This document shows, piece after piece, positions 1 to 9,973 of a stretch of 64,000 nucleotides of DNA. Source of the DNA: Sideroxyarcus sp. Its GTDB lineage: Bacteria; Pseudomonadota; Gammaproteobacteria; Burkholderiales; Gallionellaceae. The stretch is from assembly GCA_030651895.1 (NCBI GenBank), contig JAUSBR010000006.1:1-64000 (forward strand), written 5' to 3'. Positions within the stretch are counted from its first letter, which is position 1. The number at the start of each line of letters is the position of its first letter. The notes beneath the pieces are model-generated. The model worked only from the letters and a program-made list of their open reading frames with translations, did no database searches and was not told the origin of the DNA. The translations under genes were made by a program, and so were the position numbers.

Positions 1-18
1 GCCGCCGAGTAGCGCAGG

Positions 19-280
19 CTGGTCAGGGGTAGTCCGACGAATATGTTTGAGCACGTGACCGCGTAGCGGGTCGTGCGAGTTTATGAGGAGGCCTGACCAG
101 TCGAGCAACGCAGGGAACCCCGAAGGGGCGGCGCACCGGGGTCGCCTTTTCTTTGGCTACTTTCTTTTGGCGAAGCAAAAGAAAGTAGCTTGCTGTCGGG
201 CAACCCCCGACGGTGTTGATCTTAAATTTGCAAACCTGCGGGCTTCGCCCATCCTTCGACAAGCTCAGGACGAACGGTCT
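19..280. repeat. Extragenic palindromic repeat region with several nested inverted repeats
   Basis: CTGGTCAGG (19-27) pairs with CCTGACCAG (92-100); GCTACTTTCTTTTG (156-169) pairs with CAAAAGAAAGTAGC (176-189); GTCGGG (195-200) pairs with CCCGAC (206-211); CCTTCGACAAGCTCAGGACGAACGG at 253-277 resembles a widespread dispersed repeat. Confidence 0.7.
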
Positions 281-301
281 CAGGTATTCACCGCGAACGG
301 C

Positions 302-1162
302 CTAGAGTCCCTTCAACAAATCTATCACCGTCGAATACCTCAACCTAACCCCCAACTCCCTCTTCATCCTCCCATTCACCAACCGCCTAGACTCATTCAC
401 AAACGACAACAACGACTCCGGCAACACCCGCTGCGCTTCAGCGCGGCTGATACGCGGCGGTCGCGGCAGGCGGTACGCATCCGCCACGATATCGAAATAG
501 TCGCCCATCTTCATCTCGCCATCGTCACTGGCGTGATACACGCGGTTCGGTTTGCCGCGTTGCAGCGCAGCGACGATGATGCGCGCGAGATCGTCGGCGT
601 GGATGTGGTTGGTGTAGCCGTCTTCTGCCGCGTCGAGGGCAGGGGTGGCGGAGCGAATGCGTTCCAGTGGCAGGCGCTCGGCGGCATAGATGCCGGGCAC
701 GCGCAGGATGGTGGCCTGCACGCCGTTGCGTCTGGCCCAGCGGCGTATCTGTTGCTCGGCATCGACGCGGCGCTGAGCTCTGACGGTTCGTGGCTGGACA
801 GATCTGGTCTCGTCCACGTATGCGCCGCCGCAGTCACCATAGACGCCACTGGTGCTGATGTAGATGAAGCGCTTGGGCAACGCGCCTTGTGACAAGAGGG
901 CGAGCAGGTGGCGGGTACGGCTGTCATCTGGGCCTGCGTTCGGCGGCGGGGCCAAGTGCAGTACGATATCTGCGAGCCCGGCGACCCTCGGCAACTGCCT
1001 GCGATCGTCGAGGTCGCCGATGACAGGGGTGATGCCCTGTTGGCGCAACCCCTTACTGCGTGTGGCATTCCGTATCAGCGCGTAGAGGCGGTAATGCCCG
1101 CTGATCAGCGGGATGGTGCGCTGCGCGATGTCGCCGCAGCCGATGATGAGCAGTCGTTCCAT
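302..1162 (-). CDS. NAD-dependent epimerase/dehydratase (SDR) family protein
   Basis: Start taken at MERLLIIGCGDIAQ; Rossmann-like N-terminus and YISTSGVYGD motif of extended SDRs. Confidence 0.8.
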   Translation of the reverse strand: MERLLIIGCGDIAQRTIPLISGHYRLYALIRNATRSKGLRQQGITPVIGDLDDRRQLPRVAGLADIVLHLAPPPNAGPDDSRTRHLLALLSQGALPKRFIYISTSGVYGDCGGAYVDETRSVQPRTVRAQRRVDAEQQIRRWARRNGVQATILRVPGIYAAERLPLERIRSATPALDAAEDGYTNHIHADDLARIIVAALQRGKPNRVYHASDDGEMKMGDYFDIVADAYRLPRPPRISRAEAQRVLPESLLSFVNESRRLVNGRMKRELGVRLRYSTVIDLLKGL

Positions 1163-1211
1163 GGCCGGATTATGCGTTAAAATCGCGGCCTTTATTTGAC
1201 GGATGCGCCCC

Positions 1212-2213
1212 ATGAGTTTCAAGACCACGATACAGCCGAGCAACCACTCCTTCCCCATCACCAGGGATGAAACCATCCTGGAGGCCGCGCTGGCGCATGG
1301 TTTGACGCTGCCGTATAGCTGCCGCGACGGCGCTTGCGGGGCGTGCAAAGGCAAGGTGCTGAGCGGTGCAGTGGATCACGGCAAGGCGCAAGCCTTTGCG
1401 CTGAGCGAGGAGGAGAAGGCCGCCGGGATGGCGTTGTTCTGCTGCGCCAAGCCGCTCTCCGACCTGGTCATCGAAAGCCACGAGGTCACCACCGCTGAGG
1501 AGATCGTGGTGAAGACGCTGCCTTGCCGCGTGGAAAAGATGGTGAAGCTGACCGACGAAATCATGGCGCTGTTCCTGAAGCTGCCCGCGAACGAGCGGCT
1601 GCAATTCCTCTCCGGCCAGTACATCGACATCCTGCAAAAGGAAGGCAAGCCGCGCAGTTTCTCGCTGGCCAATGCGCCGCACAACGACGATTTGCTGGAA
1701 CTGCATGTGCGCAACATCCCCGGCGGCACCTTCACCCAGCATGTGTTCAACGGGATGAAGGAACGCGACATCCTGCGCATCAAGGGGCCACTGGGCACCT
1801 TCTGCCTGCACGAGGATTCGCCCAAGCCCATCCTGTTCGTCGCCAGCGGCACCGGCTTCGCACCGGTGAAGGCGATCATCGAGCACGCGCTGCACATCGG
1901 CTTCAAGCGCGAGATGCATTTCTACTGGGGCGTGCGCCTGCAGGCCGATCTGTACATGCTTGACAAGGTGAAGGAGTGGGAGGCGCAGGGCATCAAGTTC
2001 ACGCCCGTGGTCTCCGATGAAGCATGGAACGGCCGCGCGGGCTTTGTGCATCAGGCGGTGCTGGACGACTTCAAGGATCTGTCGGGTTACGCGGTGTATG
2101 CCTGCGGCGCACCGGTGGTGGTGGAAGCGGCCCACCGCGAGTTCACCACCCAGCGCGGCTTGCCGAACGACGCGTTCTTCTCGGACGTGTTCACTTTCGT
2201 GCCGAAGGCCTGA
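1212..2213 (+). CDS. 2Fe-2S ferredoxin-type oxidoreductase (CDP-6-deoxy-delta-3,4-glucoseen reductase-like / FNR family)
   Basis: N-terminal CRDGACGACKGKV 2Fe-2S motif, RPF-like SFSLAN FAD motif, NAD-binding FVASGTGFAPVKAI. Confidence 0.88.
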   Translation: MSFKTTIQPSNHSFPITRDETILEAALAHGLTLPYSCRDGACGACKGKVLSGAVDHGKAQAFALSEEEKAAGMALFCCAKPLSDLVIESHEVTTAEEIVVKTLPCRVEKMVKLTDEIMALFLKLPANERLQFLSGQYIDILQKEGKPRSFSLANAPHNDDLLELHVRNIPGGTFTQHVFNGMKERDILRIKGPLGTFCLHEDSPKPILFVASGTGFAPVKAIIEHALHIGFKREMHFYWGVRLQADLYMLDKVKEWEAQGIKFTPVVSDEAWNGRAGFVHQAVLDDFKDLSGYAVYACGAPVVVEAAHREFTTQRGLPNDAFFSDVFTFVPKA

Positions 2214-2217
2214 AACT

Positions 2218-2607
2218 CTATTTCGTATTCTTGCCGGACCGGTTGGCCCAATAGATGAGATTGGGCTGCACCGCCTGGAAGCGCGCATCGTCCCTTATCA
2301 ACTCGCTCAGTTCGCCCGGCCCGGGGTCCTTGGCCAGGACCAGCAGATAGGTCTCTCCGCCCAGCGCATGGCTCTCCTTGATACCGTAACGCCCGAACAG
2401 ATCGGCGATCGCGCTCTCCTGTGCCTCGGGGACTAGAGTAATCAAATATTCGTTGGGTACGCGCGCTTGGCGGTCAGCCACCCTATGCTTGGATGCCGCA
2501 GGTTTTGCGACAGGAGAATCTGAGACCGGCGCACGGTGGCATGCCGAAACAGCCACCATCATGGCGCCGATCAACCCCATCGAAAGGATGCGCATATCAC
2601 GTCCCAT
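2218..2607 (-). CDS. Lipoprotein with subtilisin-propeptide/inhibitor I9-like domain
   Basis: Signal peptide with lipobox VSAC; NEYLITLVP...YGI...VQPNLIYW pattern resembles the I9 propeptide fold; no protease domain attached. Confidence 0.55.
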   Translation of the reverse strand: MGRDMRILSMGLIGAMMVAVSACHRAPVSDSPVAKPAASKHRVADRQARVPNEYLITLVPEAQESAIADLFGRYGIKESHALGGETYLLVLAKDPGPGELSELIRDDARFQAVQPNLIYWANRSGKNTK

Positions 2608-2752
2608 CTCAATCTCCTGAAAAACCGCTGACTGCCGTTACCTGTGGCCAAACCACTGCCCGAACTCTAACAGTACTGTTCAAGATGGAATATAGGCCAA
2701 AAGATATAGAACCATGCCTATACCTTTATGGATACGGCGGCAGATCACAGGG

Positions 2753-3922
2753 TTATTGAACCTGCGTGGCTTTCTGGAAATAAGCCAAGGCGTGTTCCTG
2801 CTTGCCCATCTTCTCGGCCAACTGCCCGAGCGCGGTGAAAGCTGCGCGGCTGGTCTTCAGGCTGAGGCTGGCATCGAGGTAGCTCTGGGCCTTGCCCCAC
2901 AATTTCTGGTGCATGCAGAGTTTGCCCAGGGCCAGCATGAGTCCGGCATCGTCGGTGTGCTGGTTTAGCCAGCGTTCGGCCTGCTCGATCTGGGCGATGT
3001 TGTTGTCGCTTTGGCACTCGCCGAACAGGGTGACCAGTTCGCTGTCCCACTGCGCGTTGAGGCTTTCGGCCAGCAGGTGTTGCGCGCTTTCGCAATCGCC
3101 GAGCCTGCCGAAGGCCTGTGCCGCAACTGCGGCGATCTTGCTGCGCCGCTTGATGTCGTTCGGGATGGCTTTCCACAAGGCGCGCAGAGCCGGCAGGTCC
3201 GTCGCTTGGGTACCCAGCTTCTCCAGCCATGCCTGCTGGCGCATCTGCACGGCGACCACCTTGTCGATGGCATTGCGCTTCTCCAGTTGCGTCATCACTT
3301 CGAGCACGGCGTCCCAGTTGCGCGCTTGCTGCTGTGCTTTCAGTTCCAGGCCGAGTGCACCTACATGCTTGTGCATGCCGGTGTCGCTCAGCTCCTTCAG
3401 CGAGTTGAGTGCGGATTGGGGCTGCTTCTGGTCGAGCAGGAATTCGGCTTTTGCCATCAGGCGCATGGTGGATTCGCCCACGCTCTTGCCTTCGGCTTGC
3501 ACCAGATAGGCATCGCGTTTGTCGAATTCGCGCTGCTCGTGCGCGGCGCGTGCCGCGACGATGGGATTCAGTCCGGAGTTCTCGCCCAGCTCCATGGCAC
3601 GCACGGCTGCCTTCTCCGCTGCCGCAAAACGTCCCTCGAAATACGCCTTGAGCGCTTCCATCATCGCGGTGCGGCCCTTGCTGGCAGCACGCTCTTCGCG
3701 GAAGCTGCGTACATACTCGGGCAGGTTCAGCGTGACGAAAGTCATACGCACCAGCAGATAGCCAAGCACGAAGACGGCGAGCAGGACAAACACGAACAGC
3801 GTCAGCGACATCTCCATCTTGTAGGGCGGGAAGACGAATTGAACGTAGCCGGGATTGTGCGCGACCATGGTCACCGCTACGGCGGCGGCGAACAGGCCGA
3901 CGAGCCAGAGCAGCCACTTCAT
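2753..3922 (-). CDS. hemY: HemY-type heme biosynthesis-associated TPR membrane protein
   Basis: Two N-terminal TM segments, HemY_N-like sequence, TPR C-terminus; position after hemX. Confidence 0.88.
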   Translation of the reverse strand: MKWLLWLVGLFAAAVAVTMVAHNPGYVQFVFPPYKMEMSLTLFVFVLLAVFVLGYLLVRMTFVTLNLPEYVRSFREERAASKGRTAMMEALKAYFEGRFAAAEKAAVRAMELGENSGLNPIVAARAAHEQREFDKRDAYLVQAEGKSVGESTMRLMAKAEFLLDQKQPQSALNSLKELSDTGMHKHVGALGLELKAQQQARNWDAVLEVMTQLEKRNAIDKVVAVQMRQQAWLEKLGTQATDLPALRALWKAIPNDIKRRSKIAAVAAQAFGRLGDCESAQHLLAESLNAQWDSELVTLFGECQSDNNIAQIEQAERWLNQHTDDAGLMLALGKLCMHQKLWGKAQSYLDASLSLKTSRAAFTALGQLAEKMGKQEHALAYFQKATQVQ

Positions 3923-5001
3923 CGCGCACCCCGCTCGTGCGAGGCACGATAGTTGCGCACCGCTTCCAGACTACCGCTGATGTCGGGCATCTCGATCACG
4001 ATCCTGGAGGCGGCCAGTTTCTGCAACTCGTTCTGCGATCTCGCCCCTGCGGCGGACCTGGTGTCGAAATAACGCTTGAGCCATTCCTGCGAGGTCTTGA
4101 GATCGCGACGGAAACTCACTTCGTCGCGCGTCAGCAGTGCCATGCGCGCGGAGAGCAGGCGCAACTTCAGGTTCTCGCGCAGGAAGAATGCCTGTGTCGG
4201 TGACAGCAGCGGCAGTTCCTGCTGCTCGGTGTTCTCAATACGCACCAGATGTTTGGTCTCTTGCCAGAATTCGCGCCAGAGACGTTCGAGCATCCCTTCC
4301 TTCGGATCGGCGGCCGGCACGGCTTCCTGCGTCTGGATGCGAACGTCCTGCGCCAGCGGCAGTTCGTCCACGGCGTTGATCATGCCGTCGAGCTTGAGGT
4401 TGATGGCGGGCACGTCGACATTGGGCAACGCGCGCAACCTGTCGATATCCTGATCGATGCGTTTGCGCAGGTTGGCGAAGGCGGGACGGTTAAGGTGTTG
4501 CAGACGGCTGTCGGCCTGCTGCATGGCGATGAGCGCAGCCTTGACGTTGGCGGAGAGTTGCAACTGCTGTCCGGCGATGAGCAGCATCTGCTCAACCTCG
4601 GCCAGCGCGGTCTGGTCGCGGCTGCTCGACATGTCCTGATACAGAGCTTCCAGTGCGGCGCGCTGGTTCTGCGTCTCGGCGTAACGGCTCTCGAGCAGGC
4701 TGAGCTTGCCGCCCATCTCGCGCACCAGCTCCTGGTTCTGCGCCACCAGCATCTGGCTGCCCTTGTTCGCCGCCTCCACCTCGGACAGGCGGCGCGCCAC
4801 TTCCTGCTGCGTCTGGTCGAGCTGGTAATGCGAATCCAGCCATTGCCAAACGAACACCACCACCAGCACTGCCAAGGTCAGCTGGGTCAGCGTCACGTGG
4901 GCAAGCAGGTTGGATAGCGCGTTGCCGGGCGCGGGCGCTTCCGCTTGCGGCGCGGCTGCGGCTTGTTCGGTGGTGGCAGGCAGTTGTGTCTGGTCGTTCA
5001 T
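3919..5001 (-). CDS. hemX: HemX-like uroporphyrinogen-III C-methyltransferase family membrane protein
   Basis: Single TM plus coiled coil; located between hemD and hemY. Confidence 0.85.
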   Translation of the reverse strand: MNDQTQLPATTEQAAAAPQAEAPAPGNALSNLLAHVTLTQLTLAVLVVVFVWQWLDSHYQLDQTQQEVARRLSEVEAANKGSQMLVAQNQELVREMGGKLSLLESRYAETQNQRAALEALYQDMSSSRDQTALAEVEQMLLIAGQQLQLSANVKAALIAMQQADSRLQHLNRPAFANLRKRIDQDIDRLRALPNVDVPAINLKLDGMINAVDELPLAQDVRIQTQEAVPAADPKEGMLERLWREFWQETKHLVRIENTEQQELPLLSPTQAFFLRENLKLRLLSARMALLTRDEVSFRRDLKTSQEWLKRYFDTRSAAGARSQNELQKLAASRIVIEMPDISGSLEAVRNYRASHERGAR

Positions 5002-5005
5002 CGGG

Positions 5006-5773
5006 TCAGCTCCGTTCTTTATTCGCCCATGCTACCAAACCGGCGATCAAACCGTCATCCCCGGATGCGGCGACGGTGATGTTGGTCCAGCCTTGCTGGC
5101 GGGCCAGTTCGGCGATGCGGGCATGCGGCACAAACAGCGGCATCGCGGCCAGCGCTGTCCTTGCGGCCTCCTGCAGAGAGGCCCACAGATGCACCAGCGC
5201 CTCGCTGCTGGTCACCGTGATGGCAGCGGGCTTGGCCGCGAGTAGTGCGACACCATCGACGGGATGCTTGCGGCGCAGATAACAGCTCACGTATTCCACC
5301 GTCGCGCCGCGCGCCTTGAGCGTGTCGCCCAGCAGTTCGCGCCCACTGTCGCCGCGCAGGATCATCACGCGCTTGCCCGCCATGTTCTGCAGCTCGGGCA
5401 GTGCAAGCAATCCTTCACTGTCGAAGCGCTCGGCCGGCACGATGACCTGTCCGACACCGTGCTCGCGCAAGGCCTTCGCACTGCCTTGTCCGACGGTGGC
5501 AACCTTCAACATTGCCGGCATGCCGCCTGCCGCTTCGATCGCAGCCATGCCGTAACGTACGGCGTTCGGACTGATAAAGATGGCAAGGTCGGCTTGCTTA
5601 AGAAGTGTGAGCTGCTGACGCAAAGCCTGCGCGTCCGGCACGGCCTCGATCTCCAGCAAGGGGAACAGCAGAGCCTTGCCACCCAGACATTCGATGTGTC
5701 GCAACAGTTCGATCGCTTGGTCACGCGGTCGCGTGACAACGATGTTCAGTCCGGCAAGCGGCTGTTCAGCCAT
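5006..5773 (-). CDS. hemD: Uroporphyrinogen-III synthase
   Basis: HemD-like sequence; overlaps the end of hemC. Confidence 0.9.
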   Translation of the reverse strand: MAEQPLAGLNIVVTRPRDQAIELLRHIECLGGKALLFPLLEIEAVPDAQALRQQLTLLKQADLAIFISPNAVRYGMAAIEAAGGMPAMLKVATVGQGSAKALREHGVGQVIVPAERFDSEGLLALPELQNMAGKRVMILRGDSGRELLGDTLKARGATVEYVSCYLRRKHPVDGVALLAAKPAAITVTSSEALVHLWASLQEAARTALAAMPLFVPHARIAELARQQGWTNITVAASGDDGLIAGLVAWANKERS

Positions 5774-6710
5774 TCAGCGCGTCGAGGATCTCTCCTGCGC
5801 CCTGCTTAAGCAAGTCCTGCGCGACCTTGTCACCCAGCGCTTCGGGATTGGCGATGTCGCCGATGTGTTCGGCGCGCAACAGGCGCGTACCGTCCGGCGT
5901 GGCGACGAAGCCGCGCATGCGCAACTTGCCGTTCTGCACTTCGGCAAAGCCGCCCAATGGCACCGAGCAGCTTCCTGCAAGGGCACGACTCATGGCGCGT
6001 TCGGCAAACACACAGGCGGCGGTGTCGGCATGATGCAGGGGCGCGAGGACCGCTTTCAGGTCGGCGCGGTCGGCACGCGTCTCGATGCCGAGTGCACCCT
6101 GACCGACGGCGGGCAGGCTGTCTTCACTGGAGATGACGGCGCGGATACGGTCGCCCAGTCCCAGACGTTTCAGCCCTGCGGCGGCAAGGATGATGGCGGC
6201 GTACTGGCCCTCGTCCAGCTTGCGCAGACGGGTCTGCACGTTGCCGCGCAGCGGTTCGATCTTGAGATGCGGGAAGCGCGCGCGCAGCTGGCTCTCGCGG
6301 CGCAGGCTGGAAGTGCCGACCACGCTGCCGGCAGGCAACGATTGCAGGTTATCGAACTTGTTGGAGACGAATGCGTCGCGCGGATCTTCGCGCTCGCCGA
6401 TGCAGGCCAGCACGAAACCGTCCGGCAGGTTCATCGGCACGTCCTTGAGCGAGTGCACCGCGATATCGGCGCTGCCGTTCTCCAGTGCCGTCTCCAGTTC
6501 CTTGACGAACAGGCCTTTGCCGCCGATCTTGGATAAAGTCACATTGAGAATCTGGTCTCCCTGTGTGGTCATGCCCAGAATGCTGACCGAAGTTTGCGGG
6601 TATAATGCGCGCAGCCTGTCACGAATGTGTTCCGCTTGCCACATGGCCAATGCGCTCTCGCGCGAAGCGATCACCAGACGGGCTGGGGGAGTAAGTGAAG
6701 CCTGACTCAT
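5766..6710 (-). CDS. hemC: Porphobilinogen deaminase (hydroxymethylbilane synthase)
   Basis: [44 protein letters not shown] motifs. Confidence 0.97.
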   Translation of the reverse strand: MSQASLTPPARLVIASRESALAMWQAEHIRDRLRALYPQTSVSILGMTTQGDQILNVTLSKIGGKGLFVKELETALENGSADIAVHSLKDVPMNLPDGFVLACIGEREDPRDAFVSNKFDNLQSLPAGSVVGTSSLRRESQLRARFPHLKIEPLRGNVQTRLRKLDEGQYAAIILAAAGLKRLGLGDRIRAVISSEDSLPAVGQGALGIETRADRADLKAVLAPLHHADTAACVFAERAMSRALAGSCSVPLGGFAEVQNGKLRMRGFVATPDGTRLLRAEHIGDIANPEALGDKVAQDLLKQGAGEILDALNG

Positions 6711-6805
6711 CGGGGTTTCCTAACGATAAATAATTTGCGGTTTATGCACGGCGCATTCTAACAGGTGCGCCGCGCTTTTGCGCCGCCGACATATACGGAA
6801 ACGGT

Positions 6806-9574
6806 ATGAACCTGATCTCTGCACCTGCCGACATCTCCAGCAAAGACCAGCCGCTACGCGACGACGTGCGGCTGCTGGGCCGCATCCTTGGCGACACCTT
6901 GCGCGAGCAGGAAGGGGAGGATTATTTCCAGCTGGTCGAGAACGTGCGCCGTGCGGCGGTGCGTTTCCGCAAGACGCAGGACGAACGCGACGGCGAGGCG
7001 CTGGAACAGATACTGGATGCACTCTCACCTGCCGATGCGCTGGCCGTGGTGCGTTCCTTCAGTTATTTCTCGCAACTCTCGAACATCGCCGAAGACCTGC
7101 ACCACAACCGCCGCCACCGCGCCCACCTGAAGACGGGCAGCACGCACAAGGACGGCGCCCTGCTGCTGGCGCTGGACCGGCTCGAAGAAAAGAAGATCGA
7201 CAGCAAGACCCTGCAGGCATTCCTCGACAGCGCACTGGTCTCACCGGTGCTGACCGCACATCCGACCGAAGTGCAACGAAAGAGCATCCTCGATTGCCAG
7301 CTCATCATCTCCAGCCTGCTCTCCAACCGCGATCGCATGGACATGACGCCGGACGACCTCGCCGAGAACGAGGAGGCGCTGCACCGCTTCGTGCTGATCC
7401 TGTGGCAGACGCGCATGCTGCGCACCGCCAAGCTGACCGTGCGCGACGAGATCCGCAACGGTCTGGAGTATTACCGTTACACCTTCCTGAACGAGCTTCC
7501 CAAGCTTTACGCCGGCCTGGAGAAACAGCTGGAGACGCGCTTCGACAAGCACATCAGGGTACCGCCGCTGTTGCGCGTGGGCAGCTGGATAGGCGGCGAC
7601 CGCGACGGCAATCCCTATGTCACCCACGACGTGATGTCCGACGCGGTGCAATACCATTCATCGCTGGCCTTCGAACATTACCTGAACGAGACCCATGTGC
7701 TCGGCACGCGCCTGAGCCTGACCGACCGGCTGGTCGAGGTCACGCCGGAAATGCGCGCGCTGTCCGACGCCTCTCCGGACAGGGCCGCGCCGCGCGAAGA
7801 CGAACCCTACCGGCGCGCGCTGATCCTGATCTATTCGCGCCTGTCGGCGACCGCAAAGCATCTCGGTCATGATCTGGCCACGCTGCGCCCGATCGACGTG
7901 CATGCGAAGCCCTACGCCACTGTGCAGGAGTTCATCGCCGATCTGGATGTGATGATCGACTCGCTGTACAAGCACGGCGCGGTCTATCTGGCACGCGGCC
8001 GGCTGGCCAATCTGCGCCGCGCCGCCGAGGTATTCGGTTTCTACCTCGCCCCGCTGGATATGCGCCAGCACAGCGCCCTCATCGAACATACTGTGAGCGA
8101 GCTGTTTGCCCACGGCACGGGCAAGGCCAACTACTCCGACCTCGGCGAGAGCGAGAAGCGGACTGTGCTGCTGCAGACGCTGCAGGAAGGCCGCATATTG
8201 ATGACCGATATCGCGCGCTATTCCGATGTGCCGCAGGGCGAACTGCGCATCATGCAGGCGGCCGCGGAGATCCACCGCCGCTACGGCGCGGGCGCGCTGC
8301 CCAACCACATCATCTCCAAGACCGACGCAGTGAGCGACATGCTGGAGCTGGCACTGCTGCTACAGCAGGTCGGCCTGCTGCAGGGCAGCGACAGACTGCA
8401 CGTCAACATCATCCCGTTGTTCGAGACCATCGAAGACCTGCGTGGCGGCGCCGCCATCATGGACGCGCTGTTCTCGCTGCCCTGGTACCGCGCGCTGCTG
8501 AAGAGCCGCAACGATACGCAGGAAGTGATGCTGGGTTACTCCGACAGCAACAAGGACGGCGGTTATCTCACCGCGAACTGGGAGCTGTACAAGGCCGAGG
8601 TCGAACTGGTGAAGGTGTTCGAGAAGCACGGCATCGAGCTGCGCCTGTTCCACGGCCGTGGCGGCACCGTGGGGCGCGGCGGCGGTCCCAGCTACGACGC
8701 GATTCTGGCGCAACCGCCGGGCAGCGTGAACGGCCAGATCCGCATCACCGAGCAGGGCGAGGTGATCGCCAGCAAATATTCCAATCCGGAGATCGGCCGC
8801 CGCAATCTGGAGACGCTGATCGCCGCGACCATGGAGGCAACCCTGCTGCACCACCACGGCGCCGACAGCACCATGCCGGAATACCACCGCATCATGGAAG
8901 CGCTGAGCCTGGACGCCTTCGCGGTGTACCGCAAGCTGGTGTACGAGACACCCGGATTCACCGATTATTTCTTCACCGCCACGCCGATCCGCGAGATCGC
9001 CGAACTCAACATCGGCAGCCGCCCCTCGTCACGCAAGGCCTCCGACAAGATCGAAGATCTGCGCGCCATCCCGTGGGTGTTCAGCTGGGGTCTTAACCGC
9101 ATCATGTTGCCGGGCTGGCTGGGTTTCGGCAGCGCGGTGCAAAGGTTCATCGAACGCGAGGGCGAGGCCGGCTTGAAGCAGTTGCAGGCCATGTACAAGA
9201 ACTGGGCGTTCTTCCGCGGCCTGATGTCGAACATGGACATGGTCTTGTCCAAGACCGACATGGGTATCGCCTCGCGCTATGCCGAGCTAGTTGACGATGT
9301 GGAGTTGCGCGAGCGCATCTTCGGCGCGATCAACCACGAGTGGGAGATCACCGTGGAGATGCTGCTCAAAGTGACCGGTTCCACATCGCTGTTGCAGGAC
9401 AACCCGGCTTTCGCGCGCAGCCTGCTGACCCGTCTGCCTTACATCGATCCGCTCAACCACTTGCAGGTCGCACTGCTACAGCGCCACCGTGCGGGCGACA
9501 ACGACGAAAAGGTGAAACGCGCGATCCACCTGACCATCAACGGCATCGCTACCGGCCTGCGCAACAGCGGCTGA
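6806..9574 (+). CDS. ppc: Phosphoenolpyruvate carboxylase
   Basis: VLTAHPTEVQRKS, GYSDSNKDGGYL, FHGRGGTVGRGGGP motifs. Confidence 0.98.
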   Translation: MNLISAPADISSKDQPLRDDVRLLGRILGDTLREQEGEDYFQLVENVRRAAVRFRKTQDERDGEALEQILDALSPADALAVVRSFSYFSQLSNIAEDLHHNRRHRAHLKTGSTHKDGALLLALDRLEEKKIDSKTLQAFLDSALVSPVLTAHPTEVQRKSILDCQLIISSLLSNRDRMDMTPDDLAENEEALHRFVLILWQTRMLRTAKLTVRDEIRNGLEYYRYTFLNELPKLYAGLEKQLETRFDKHIRVPPLLRVGSWIGGDRDGNPYVTHDVMSDAVQYHSSLAFEHYLNETHVLGTRLSLTDRLVEVTPEMRALSDASPDRAAPREDEPYRRALILIYSRLSATAKHLGHDLATLRPIDVHAKPYATVQEFIADLDVMIDSLYKHGAVYLARGRLANLRRAAEVFGFYLAPLDMRQHSALIEHTVSELFAHGTGKANYSDLGESEKRTVLLQTLQEGRILMTDIARYSDVPQGELRIMQAAAEIHRRYGAGALPNHIISKTDAVSDMLELALLLQQVGLLQGSDRLHVNIIPLFETIEDLRGGAAIMDALFSLPWYRALLKSRNDTQEVMLGYSDSNKDGGYLTANWELYKAEVELVKVFEKHGIELRLFHGRGGTVGRGGGPSYDAILAQPPGSVNGQIRITEQGEVIASKYSNPEIGRRNLETLIAATMEATLLHHHGADSTMPEYHRIMEALSLDAFAVYRKLVYETPGFTDYFFTATPIREIAELNIGSRPSSRKASDKIEDLRAIPWVFSWGLNRIMLPGWLGFGSAVQRFIEREGEAGLKQLQAMYKNWAFFRGLMSNMDMVLSKTDMGIASRYAELVDDVELRERIFGAINHEWEITVEMLLKVTGSTSLLQDNPAFARSLLTRLPYIDPLNHLQVALLQRHRAGDNDEKVKRAIHLTINGIATGLRNSG

Positions 9575-9596
9575 GCCGTTTGCGCGGACAAAAAAA

Positions 9597-9618
9597 TTGG
9601 GAGACCGAAGTCTCCCAA
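9597..9618 (-). terminator. Intrinsic terminator, U-tract on the minus strand
   Basis: TTGGGAGAC-CGAA-GTCTCCCAA preceded by a run of 7 A on the plus strand. Confidence 0.75.
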
Positions 9619-9973
9619 ATTGCTTTGCCTCTACTCGCTATATCGTGTGATGCTTAAGCGCTGCTCCTCCCTGATGCGGCTTCCCACGACTCCCCTGCCC
9701 GTCGCAGACCGCTTTTTGCACAGCGCCTCACCCACTTTGCTTGGTAGTAGTTGTTATTGTTGTCATTCCAGATGCCCCCGGCAACAACCGTTGCCTGTCT
9801 TGCAGCATCCTGTTCCCCCCTGTTCTTGCAGCGCACCGGACTGATTGGCAGAACGTGCTACTGCACAAGACGGTCGAATAATACCTATGTCTTTGTAAAG
9901 GGAACGTCAACAAAATGTGAGGGAAAGGTGAATTGCGCGAAAATCGCACCGGAAACGATGATTCCTCGGGAAT

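Noticed and set aside
23-262. 79-aa minus-strand ORF with KKVAKEKATP
   Set aside because: Covers palindromic repeat DNA; more likely a spurious translation of the repeat than a protein-coding gene.
2745-3947. 400-aa minus-strand ORF overlapping hemY in another frame
   Set aside because: Arg/Ala/Gly-rich out-of-frame translation of hemY.
9654-9836. 60-aa minus ORF with NDNNNNYYQ
   Set aside because: Too short and without clear signal or homology by eye; left as an open question in the gap finding rather than called as CDS.
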